A stretch of DNA of 17,451 bases from JAYTXL01 sp043742955 (GTDB taxonomy: Bacteria > Verrucomicrobiota > Verrucomicrobiia > Limisphaerales > JAYTXL01), in the NCBI GenBank assembly GCA_043742955.1, contig JAYTXL010000373.1, forward strand, positions 1 to 17,451. The letters are read 5' to 3'. The notes under the pieces are model-generated. The model was not told where the DNA came from. It was given only the letters and a program-made list of their open reading frames with translations, and did no database searches. The position numbers and the translations under genes were made by a program. Shown piece by piece: positions 1 to 6,881 of this stretch. The number at the start of each line of letters is the position of its first letter. Position 1 is the stretch's first letter.

Positions 1-38
1 TCCTCGCGCCGGCTCCGACCGGTTCAATGGGCGGCCAG

Positions 39-365
39 TCACGGCCGGACCGGTGGAAGGTTGGTAACCGGTTCTTGAAAGCGGAAGACGGTTTCGCCGA
101 GTTTGGCGTAGCCCAGCTTTTCCCGCGCCAGCCGCTCCACGGTGTTTTTGTCGTAGCGGACCGCTTCGCTGGAGGCTTTCAATTGGCGCAGCTTTTCATC
201 TTCCAGCCGGATGGCCTTTTGGAGCCGCAGATCTTCGGTGCGCATTCGCTCGTTTTGTTTGATCAAGGGCAGATACCAAACGGCGACTCCCAGAACCACG
301 GCCGCGAGCAGGAGAAAAATAATCGCCTTGGTGAGCTTATCCCAAATGCCAAGGTCCACGTTCAT
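39..365 (-). CDS. FtsB/DivIC-like septum formation initiator protein
   Basis: This is a small bitopic membrane protein of the FtsB/DivIC type, a family that links the FtsQ/FtsL complex to the division septum on the outer face of the inner membrane. From the ATG at 365 it has about 108 residues: a short cytoplasmic N-terminus, one hydrophobic segment at about residues 13-32 (AIIFLLLAAVVLGVAVWYL), a charged heptad-like coiled coil at about 34-70 rich in Glu, Arg, Lys and Leu, and a C-terminal motif (ERLAREKLGYAKLGE) typical of the family, which usually carries A-R-E-x-L-G-(Y/M). A TTG at 374, directly after an in-frame TAA, is an alternative start; neither has a good Shine-Dalgarno. It lies 82 bases downstream of xerC on the same strand, so co-transcription is possible. 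The family call is firm; assignment as the true FtsB orthologue is inferred. Confidence 0.85.
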   Translation of the reverse strand: MNVDLGIWDKLTKAIIFLLLAAVVLGVAVWYLPLIKQNERMRTEDLRLQKAIRLEDEKLRQLKASSEAVRYDKNTVERLAREKLGYAKLGETVFRFQEPVTNLPPVRP

Positions 366-447
366 AATCCGCAATTAATCAGTTGGCGTGGCAAAACAAA
401 AGGCGAAAAATCATTTCAGCACCGGATTCCACTCCTTCAACCATCAA

Positions 448-1410
448 TCAAGCGCGGGGATGGGCCGCGTCGTAGGCGCGTTTCAATCGCTCGGTGGTGA
501 GATGGGTGTAAACCTGCGTGGTGACCAGATGCGCATGGCCGAGCAGTTCCTGCACGCTGCGCAAATCCGCGCCGGCATCCAGCAGATGGGTGGCGTAACT
601 GTGCCGCAGTTTATGCGGCGTCAATCCCGGATCGAGCCCGGCCACGGCCAGCCAGCGTTTCAACCGTAATTGTTGCATGCGCGGCGACATCGGTTCCCGG
701 CGATGCACATAGGCGAGGAATACGGGCAGTTCCCCTGCGCCCGGGTGTTTCGCCGACTGCCAATAGCGCTTGATCGCATCCAGGGCTGGTCGGCCGATGG
801 GTAATTGCCGCTCCTTCTTACCCTTGCCGCGCACGCGGATGAGCTGTTCGTCCCAATCGAGGTCACCCGCCTGCAGGCCGCACAGTTCGCTCACGCGCAG
901 GCCGCAGGAGTAAATCGTTTCCAGGATGGCCACATCCCGATAAAACGCGCTTGGATCGGCCGGGGCCGCGTCATTCTGTTGCCGCCGTTGCAGCTCCCGC
1001 AGCGGTGCGGCCAGCAAGTCGAGCATTTGCGCGGCGGTCAGAAACTTCGGGAGGCGCTTTTCCAATTTTGGCAGCGACAGATTTTTGATGGGTGTGGTTG
1101 TCACTTCCCCCTGGCGCACGAGGAATTTGTAAAAAGTGCGGAGCGCGCTGAAGCGAAGTTGAATGGCGGCGCGACTCAGCTTGCCGCGCCCAAGAAAGCG
1201 CAGGTAAGCGCGGAAATCATCCCGCTGCAACTCGGACCAGGCGGGTGACTGGTGGCGATCCTGTTGGTGCCAGCCGCAAAAATCCGTCAGTGCCTGCCGG
1301 TAATTGCGCTGTGTGTACGGGGAGGCGCCGCGGTCGACCTGAAGATGCTGAAGGAAATCCGCCACCCATTTGTCGAGGGGTGGTGTTTCCATCGGCAGCG
1401 GCTTGGCCAT
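448..1410 (-). CDS. xerC: Tyrosine recombinase XerC
   Basis: Site-specific tyrosine recombinase of the Xer family, which resolves chromosome dimers at dif during division. From ATG 1410 the protein has 320 residues, close to the usual ~300. The N-terminal SAM-like core-binding domain covers about residues 11-100 and the catalytic domain about 120-315. All six active-site residues are visible: Arg172 in CGLRVSELCGL, Lys196 in RGKGKKER, His266 and Arg269 in TPHKLRHSYATHLL, His292 in LLGHAHL, and the nucleophile Tyr301 in TTQVYTHL. The ending YDAAHPRA and the box around His266 resemble XerC more than XerD. The frame stays open upstream to 1467, but those residues look non-coding and overlap the divergent truncated gene, so I chose ATG 1410. 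It stands next to a septum gene. No dif site is seen in the window. Confidence 0.93.
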   Translation of the reverse strand: MAKPLPMETPPLDKWVADFLQHLQVDRGASPYTQRNYRQALTDFCGWHQQDRHQSPAWSELQRDDFRAYLRFLGRGKLSRAAIQLRFSALRTFYKFLVRQGEVTTTPIKNLSLPKLEKRLPKFLTAAQMLDLLAAPLRELQRRQQNDAAPADPSAFYRDVAILETIYSCGLRVSELCGLQAGDLDWDEQLIRVRGKGKKERQLPIGRPALDAIKRYWQSAKHPGAGELPVFLAYVHRREPMSPRMQQLRLKRWLAVAGLDPGLTPHKLRHSYATHLLDAGADLRSVQELLGHAHLVTTQVYTHLTTERLKRAYDAAHPRA

Positions 1411-1466
1411 GGGGGTCAGCTTACCCCGGTAATTTAAAAAGCCAAGCCCCGCGACAGCCGCGAACA

Positions 1467-3581
1467 CTATCCACCAACGACCTTCGTGAACCCACCGCCG
1501 GCTCGCGCTTCGTTGGCCTCAGCACCCAGGGCGGCGCAACGTCCTTTATCTACGAGATTGGCGTGGGTGATGGTCGATCCGTGCGCGTGCGGGAAACTCC
1601 CTCCGCTCGTAACATCGAAGGCGTTGCCGTCATCACGCGGCGCTTCGAGATCGACCCAACCACCAATTATCTGCACTACCTCGCCAGCGCCGAACCTGGC
1701 ACCTTCGCGAAGGAATTCTCCGGCGTGTTGGTGGAACGACCGGAGGACTGCCTGCTGGTTGAAAGCAGTGGCCTCCTGCTCCTGCCCACAACCCGAACTC
1801 AGCGCGATCATCCCCAGCGATCCACTGGCCAACCGGCTCCGGCTGGGCGCGGCGTCACCACCATCACCCGGCCGACAGTTGTCGATTACGCATTCACGAG
1901 CATCGCGGAAAAGGACGGCCGGGGCCCCTACAGCGCCCGCCGCACGAACCACGTGCACGGAACCGAGGCGAGGATTTGGCTGGGCATTCCCCCGCACGCG
2001 TCGGTGGCCGTGCTCGAGGTGGACACCGCAGTGGCTGCCAATCCGACCCTCGCAAAAAATGTGCGGGCTGGACTTGTTCAGGCAAGATTGGCGGCCGCTG
2101 CCAACCGACCTACTTACCTCCCTTCCAGATGGCCAACAATCCTCTCCGCCGATGCATCTTTCGTGGACAAACCGGCGGGCGACGAAGCCTTCACGGTCGA
2201 ACACTTCCCGATTCCGAAAGACCTCAAGCTAATGGTGGGCGGCATGGATTTCCTGCCGAACGGGGACCTGGCCGTGTGCACTTACGCGGGCGAGGTCTGG
2301 ATCGTCGCGGGCGCAACCAGCGCACCGGCGCAGGCGCGTTGGCGTCGCTTTGCGCGCGGGTTGAACGAGTCGGGCGGGTTACGCGTCATCCACGGTCAGA
2401 TCTACGTGACACAGAAAGGCGAGCTGACGCGACTGACGGACACCGACGGCAACGGCGAGGCTGATTTTTTTGAGTGCCTCAGCGACGGCTGGGGTTACAC
2501 CGGCAACTACCATTCGTTCGCCACCGGCCCGGCGTTCGATGCGCGGGGAAATCTCTACGTCATGATCACGGGCCATCGCACGATTTATGACGTGCCCCTG
2601 ATGGGCTGGTGCGTAAGAGTGAAGCCCGAAATCACAGCCGCACCATCCCAGGTTCAGAATTTGAGCGCCCGCGGCACGCCCCTTTCGACGCGGTATCAAA
2701 CCGAACCCTTCTGTTCCGGGCTGCGGGTGCCGAATGGCTTTGGCGAGTTTAACGGCGAACTTTTCATGACGGACAACCAGGGCCATTGGATTGCGGCGAA
2801 TAAATTGAATCATTTGCAGCCCGGCCGATTTTACGGCCATCCGTCGGCGCAACCCGCGCCCAGCGCACAATTTGAGGGTGATTCAAATTTCGCGCCGCCC
2901 GCCGTGTGGTTCCCGTATGCCTGGATCCGCTCGGTCAGCGGCATCGCCACGATTACGAATGACCAATTCGGACTGTTCCAGGGGCAGATGCTCGTCGGGG
3001 AATTTCAAAATGCCAGCGTGTTCCGCGTCGCGCTGGAGCAGGTCAATGGCGAATGGCAGGGCGCGGTTTTTCCATTCGTGAAGGGCTTCGCATCCGGCGT
3101 GAACCGGCTCGCCTTTGGTCCCGACGGCAAGCTTTACGTCGGCGGCCTCCGCCTGGGTCATTGGACGAGCATCGCGCCGCAACCCTACTCCCTTGACCGT
3201 GTGAGCTTCACCGGCCAGATGCCGTTTGAGATCAAGGAAGTCCACGCGCGCGCGAACGGTTTCGAATTAAAATTCACCCAGCCCGTCGATGCGGCGAGCG
3301 CGGGGAACCTGGAAAACTGGGACGCCGCGCAATACACCTATGCCTACGACGGCCGACACAACGCCCCGGAAAAGGATCGCGATGAGAAGATTCCCGGCCC
3401 GCCCCTGCGCGTGACGAAGGCGGTCGTGGCCTCCGACCGGCGCAGCGTGCGCCTGCACGCCGAGGGTTGCCTGCCCCGTCACGTGATCATGGTCCGAGCG
3501 CTCGACGTGAAGAACGCCGACGGCAAGAAACTGCGAAACGACACCTTTCACTATACGTTGAATCAGGTGCCGAAAAACTGA
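1467..3581 (+). pseudogene. 5'-truncated secreted beta-propeller dehydrogenase-like protein (DUF6797/heme-binding dehydrogenase type)
   Basis: About 705 codons remain open without a stop. The part from roughly 2200 to 3200 reads as a glucose/sorbosone-dehydrogenase-like beta-propeller, with blades such as GGMDFLPNGDLAVCTYAGEVW, TDTDGNGEADFFECLSDGW (an Asp-rich, calcium-loop-like turn), NGFGEFNGELFMTDNQGHW and LAFGPDGKLYVGGLRLGHW. The C-terminal ~120 residues form an Ig-like module (ANGFELKFTQPVDAASAGN through FHYTLNQVP) common in the large secreted dehydrogenase-like proteins of PVC bacteria. Those proteins normally begin with a signal peptide and a further ~200 residues. Here family-like sequence starts abruptly at STNDLREPTAGSRF (about 1467), and upstream the frame is only the antisense of xerC. 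In-frame starts exist (GTG 1245 inside xerC, GTG 1563), but none gives a signal peptide. I call it a truncated remnant; a shortened cytoplasmic product is the alternative. The dehydrogenase role is inferred from fold. Confidence 0.6.
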
Positions 3582-3613
3582 GTCAGCGCCAGGAGCATGG
3601 AGTGCCGGATTCA

Positions 3614-3637
3614 GCCGCCGGCCGCGCCGGGGCGGGC
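3614..3637. terminator. GC-rich hairpin between convergent genes, possible bidirectional terminator
   Basis: The 55-base gap between the convergent stops at 3581 and 3637 holds a GC-only inverted repeat. Its core is CCGGC (3618-3622), loop CGC, GCCGG (3626-3630), with imperfect extension of the arms on both sides (GCCG left, GGCGGGC right). There is no T-tract on either side, so it is not a classical intrinsic terminator. Position supports a termination role; the sequence alone does not prove it. Confidence 0.25.
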
Positions 3638-4416
3638 TAGAGTTCCAAGAGCAACCGCCGGGCGTTGCCGGCGCGGATGGCTTGTAAGGGTGCGTCTGTC
3701 AGGGGCGATTCCTGGAGTTTGAGCAGCGCCGATTCGAAGTAAAACAACGGCGCATGCGAGCCGAAAAGTATTTGTTTCGCCGGCAGTTGCGCCCCGAGGT
3801 TGGCCACCCCACCCGCACCTTCGAGCATGGCGATTTCAAACCAGACCCGCCCAGTGGCGGCGAGGCGCAGGAGCGGTTCGCCGCGCAACGTGCGAAAAGC
3901 GTTGAGCAAGACCAGCCGCAATTTGGGCAACTGCGGCAGGAGGCCGACCAGCGGCAAGGTGTCCACGGGCGGCACTTGCAGAAGCGAATGCTGCGTGCGC
4001 TCGTCCTCCATGATGACGGCGAGCTGCACCACGAGCCGGCGTTCCGCGGCGAGCGTGAGCAAGCGGACGCACGCCGGATCGTCGAGCCGGTAGCCGTGGT
4101 AATTCGGGTGCAGCCGAATGCCGGGCATTTTGAATTCTTCCTGGCAGCGACGCAGATCCTCCTCCCAGTCCGGCAGTTTTGGGTTCACCGAACCGAAGGG
4201 AAGCAAAATGCCCTGGCCCGGTTGGCGGCATTCGTCCGCAAGGCGCGCGTTGGCGCCGGCGAGGTCCTTGTGCAAGAGACCATCAAAGCTTCCCGCCCAG
4301 GCTTGCGTGACGCCGTGGCGGCGCAAATGGGCGACCAGCTCGGCGGTGATATCCAGGGGACAACGCCGGAACGGCCAGCGCGAAAGAGTGATATTGGTGT
4401 CGATGAGGGCGCTCAT
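3637..4416 (-). CDS. Amidohydrolase-fold protein lacking metal ligands, second gene of a pair
   Basis: A 259-residue protein with the outline of the amidohydrolase-2 (TIM-barrel) family and recognisable strands, such as PFGSVNPKLPDWEEDLRRC, MPGIRLHPNYHGY, LVVQLAVIMEDERTQH and ILFGSHAPLFYFESALLKL. The start is fixed by the ATG at 4416, which overlaps the upstream gene's TGA (ATGA), with an AAAGGGGTG ribosome site a few bases before it; the pair is therefore translationally coupled. The N-terminal H-x-H motif is replaced (Asn8, Thr10 in DTNIT). The places of the lysine, the two barrel histidines and the final aspartate of the upstream protein are taken by Arg101, Gln/Leu131-132, Asn172 and His221. 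Classical metal-dependent hydrolysis therefore looks unlikely. It may be a regulatory or structural partner of the first gene, or it may use a different chemistry. No substrate can be named. Confidence 0.85.
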   Translation of the reverse strand: MSALIDTNITLSRWPFRRCPLDITAELVAHLRRHGVTQAWAGSFDGLLHKDLAGANARLADECRQPGQGILLPFGSVNPKLPDWEEDLRRCQEEFKMPGIRLHPNYHGYRLDDPACVRLLTLAAERRLVVQLAVIMEDERTQHSLLQVPPVDTLPLVGLLPQLPKLRLVLLNAFRTLRGEPLLRLAATGRVWFEIAMLEGAGGVANLGAQLPAKQILFGSHAPLFYFESALLKLQESPLTDAPLQAIRAGNARRLLLEL

Positions 4417-5198
4417 AGTTTCACCCCTTTCGCTTTCAAAATGGGGAGCATCAGCCGTTTCAAATTCTCGCCGAAAATGAGTTTTTTCGCCGCCTCGGAA
4501 AGATTGGCGCCGAAAACTTTTCCGAGTTGCGAGGCGAAGCTGCGGCCGCCGGCGTCGCTGCCGTAAAGAACTCGCTCCGCGCCCAGTTCGCGCACGGCCA
4601 TTTCGGTGAAACCCGCCACCGGATCCGAGCCCGCGAGGTCGGCGTACAAATTCTGGTGGGCACGAATAGCCCGGAGGCCGCGCTCCCAATCGCCACCGGT
4701 GTGGCCGCAGATGATGGGGATGGCCGGATGGCGGGCGCCCAGTTCCGCGAGATCAAACGGCGTGGATTCGCCGGGGTCGTTGCCGGCGACCTTGAGCCAG
4801 GTATGCTGAAAAACAACCGCCTTCAATTCCGCGGCGCGCCGGATGAGGGGATCGAGTTCCGCCGCGCGGCATTCGCGGGCGACCCAAAGTTTCACGCCGA
4901 CCATCGGACCATTTTTCACGCACCGCTCCAGTTCGGCCAGGCTCGCCTCGACGTGCCTGGGATTCAGATACACGAAGCCGAACGCGCGATGATGCCAATG
5001 GCTGAGCGCCTGCAGGACCTGGTCATTTTCCGTGCGCAACGCTTCCGGCGAAGGATCCCGCGACCAGGGCATGCCCATGTAAACACACAGCCGCTCGATA
5101 CCCATGCGATCGGCAAATTCAATCAGCTGCGCCATTCGCTCGTCCGGGGTGCGGCCGGAAACGCCGTACAGATGGCAGTGCAAATCCCAAATCATCAT
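4413..5198 (-). CDS. Amidohydrolase family (amidohydrolase-2) metal-dependent hydrolase
   Basis: A 261-residue cytoplasmic TIM-barrel protein of the amidohydrolase-2 family (PF04909-like), whose members hydrolyse or decarboxylate small cyclic or aromatic compounds. The metal-site signature is complete: H7-x-H9 on strand 1 (WDLHCH), Lys103 (VGVKLW), His132 (VVFQHTW), His166 (IICGHTGGDW) and Asp215 (LYGSDAGG). The last helix (FGENLKRLM) is the usual family ending. The start may be the first or second of two adjacent ATGs (5198 or 5195); neither has a clear ribosome site. The stop overlaps the next gene's start by four bases, so both are made from one transcript. Substrate unknown; family members in such context are often annotated only as amidohydrolase. 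Confidence 0.92.
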   Translation of the reverse strand: MMIWDLHCHLYGVSGRTPDERMAQLIEFADRMGIERLCVYMGMPWSRDPSPEALRTENDQVLQALSHWHHRAFGFVYLNPRHVEASLAELERCVKNGPMVGVKLWVARECRAAELDPLIRRAAELKAVVFQHTWLKVAGNDPGESTPFDLAELGARHPAIPIICGHTGGDWERGLRAIRAHQNLYADLAGSDPVAGFTEMAVRELGAERVLYGSDAGGRSFASQLGKVFGANLSEAAKKLIFGENLKRLMLPILKAKGVKL

Positions 5199-5210
5199 GG
5201 CCGGGACAGG

Positions 5211-5336
5211 TTAACCACGAATCAGCCCGAATGAACACGAATCATTCGGGCCCGAAAAAACGGGCAGTGCAAAACCTGAAAATCGGCCTGTTGCTCAATG
5301 CGCCCGGCGGGTGGAACCATTTCCATTCGTGGTTAG
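5211..5336. repeat. Intergenic inverted/direct repeat element (ACGAAT type)
   Basis: The space between the amidohydrolase pair and the DUF2851 gene is bounded by a perfect 11-base inverted repeat, TAACCACGAAT at 5212-5222 and ATTCGTGGTTA at 5325-5335. Inside, AACCACGAATCA (5213-5224) recurs as AACACGAATCA (5234-5244). A hairpin is formed by CCCGAATG (5226-5233) and CATTCGGG (5243-5250) with a 9-base loop, and a second small one by CCCG-A6-CGGG (5251-5264). The right repeat contains the stop codon of the DUF2851 gene. It looks like a small dispersed repeat or MITE-like element. As RNA the hairpins could also end minus-strand transcription, but no T-tract follows the larger stem. Other copies cannot be checked here. 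Confidence 0.55.
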
Positions 5337-6835
5337 CTTTGGATCGTGCGCAGCAGTTCCGGAAATTGGCAGTCGGTGCAGACCGCGTTGGATTGATTGC
5401 AGAAATCGCGCACGATTTGCAGCAGCCCTTGCTGGGCTGCGGCCGTCTTGAAGCTCCGCGCGCTGGTGCCGCCCAGCAGACGCTGGCGCGCGAGGCGCAG
5501 GACGGTGTTGTCTTCGGCGCCGGGCCAGGCGAGGTAACGGTTTTCTGCCACTTGCCGCAAAGCCTCATTTTTTCCGCTGGTCGCCCGCGCCCAAAACCAC
5601 GGCAGGATCACGTTCATGACCAGATCGGTGAGGCGCGCTGCGCCGAGGAGGGGCTGCGGTTTGGCCAGGCGCGCGGAGCGGAACGTCCACTGCCACGACC
5701 AATATTCATCCCGTTCCACCGCCAGGATTTCCAGCAGGGAAGCCATGACCGCAGTGCCCGTCCGTGGGGTCGCGAGCCACTGTTCCAAGCGCGCTGGAAT
5801 ATCGCCCGCAGCCAACCAGTGCGCGGCGAGCGCCAGCCGGCGTTGCGGATGGTTGGCCGGTCGTTGGCCATGGAAACGCCAGAGACTGCGAGGCAGGATG
5901 ACGTCGGTATACCGGTCGCGTTCCCGCCACCAGAGATCCCAAGTCTGGCGCAGATAACCAGCTCCATCCGGTTGGTGGCGCATCAAATCCGCGGGGAGCA
6001 ACCCGCCCACGCCCAACAACCAGGCTTGCACCGAGGGGACCGTAAGCGGCGCGCTGACCCCGGGCTCCCGCAGGAGGGGCAAAAGTTCGGCCAGGCACCG
6101 CATCGGCCAGACGTTTTGCTTGTAGCCCAGCGCGCCGAATAAACCCTCCCACAACGCCTGTTCCCAACCGGTTTGGCGGGCGCGCGCGGCGAATTGAGCG
6201 GCCTTGGCTTGCAACCGGGTCTGCGCCGCCTGCTGCAGTAGTTCGGCGACCTTTGCGGCGGGCAAATTCTTCAAGGGGGCGCCGCACTGGCCGCGCACCG
6301 CCCCGGGCATTTGTTTCGCCGGATCACTGCCGAGCCACAAACCCAGTTCGGCCAGCGGTGCGTCGAGATAGGGTTTGAGTGAAAGGGTCGGCAAAGCGCT
6401 GGCTGGTTTCCGCGGCCATTCCCAAACGACATGGAGCAGGACCTTTTGGTACGCGGGATTGCCGGCGTGAGCATGGCCGTGCCAGCCGCCCGGCACCAAA
6501 TCGATTTCCACGTCGCCACTGCGGGGGGCTTGGTCGCCCAATTGCACCACCGCGCCTTGAAAGTCTGGTCCGGCCTCGTGGTTCCAAAAGCCGGGATGCA
6601 AGACGCGCAATGACTGGCCGTCGAGGGTCTGCAATTGGTCACGCCGCAGGCGCTGGTGATACCAGACGGCTTGCAGCAGCCGTTCGGGCGGCAGGCCGAC
6701 CTCATCGCGCAACACCGGCAGCGCGGCCATCCGCTGGCGCCACTCCGAATACACATGGGGCGAAATGAAAGTCACCTTGCGATTGCTTTTCAGCCGGTGC
6801 TCTTGCAAAATAATCCTCGTAACATTACGCGTCAT
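5333..6835 (-). CDS. DUF2851 family protein
   Basis: A ~500-residue soluble protein of the DUF2851 family, function unknown. The N-terminal signature is clear: ERLLQAVWYHQRL, then a block running HPGFWNHEAGPDF, GDVEIDL, GWHGHAHAGNPAY and VLLHVVWE, with conserved acidic residues and a His cluster like an enzyme active site. The C-terminus carries a Cys triad (C-x6-C-x2-C in FCNQSNAVCTDCQFPELL), also seen in relatives as far as I recall, which may bind a metal. No signal peptide or membrane segment is seen. The start is uncertain: ATG 6835 is used here, but TTG 6808 has a better ribosome site (GAGG six bases before it), and GTG 6775 or 6754 lie closer to where family similarity begins (about YSEWRQRM). 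The gene is divergent from htrA, so the two share a start and promoter region of at most ~130 bases. Confidence 0.85.
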   Translation of the reverse strand: MTRNVTRIILQEHRLKSNRKVTFISPHVYSEWRQRMAALPVLRDEVGLPPERLLQAVWYHQRLRRDQLQTLDGQSLRVLHPGFWNHEAGPDFQGAVVQLGDQAPRSGDVEIDLVPGGWHGHAHAGNPAYQKVLLHVVWEWPRKPASALPTLSLKPYLDAPLAELGLWLGSDPAKQMPGAVRGQCGAPLKNLPAAKVAELLQQAAQTRLQAKAAQFAARARQTGWEQALWEGLFGALGYKQNVWPMRCLAELLPLLREPGVSAPLTVPSVQAWLLGVGGLLPADLMRHQPDGAGYLRQTWDLWWRERDRYTDVILPRSLWRFHGQRPANHPQRRLALAAHWLAAGDIPARLEQWLATPRTGTAVMASLLEILAVERDEYWSWQWTFRSARLAKPQPLLGAARLTDLVMNVILPWFWARATSGKNEALRQVAENRYLAWPGAEDNTVLRLARQRLLGGTSARSFKTAAAQQGLLQIVRDFCNQSNAVCTDCQFPELLRTIQS

Positions 6836-6881
6836 CCTGCGCCGGATCCGACCCGATGTAAATGGCGCTGCGGAAAAGAAA

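Noticed and set aside
27..500. Open frame of 157 codons on the plus strand across the FtsB-like gene
   Set aside because: It is the antisense shadow of the minus-strand FtsB-like and xerC genes and its product has no family-like features.
1245..1466. Upstream extension of the truncated dehydrogenase-like frame to GTG 1245
   Set aside because: It lies wholly or mostly inside xerC on the opposite strand, has a product without signal peptide or domain character, and xerC is clearly the real gene there.
448..3581. xerC plus neighbouring truncated gene as an integron or integrative element
   Set aside because: No attachment-site repeats, gene cassettes, transposase or phage genes are present, and the recombinase reads as a housekeeping XerC beside a division gene.
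4417..4689. N-terminal extension of the second amidohydrolase to 4689
   Set aside because: The extra residues are Arg/Gly-rich out-of-frame reading of the first amidohydrolase; the ATGA overlap with a ribosome site at 4416 fits better.
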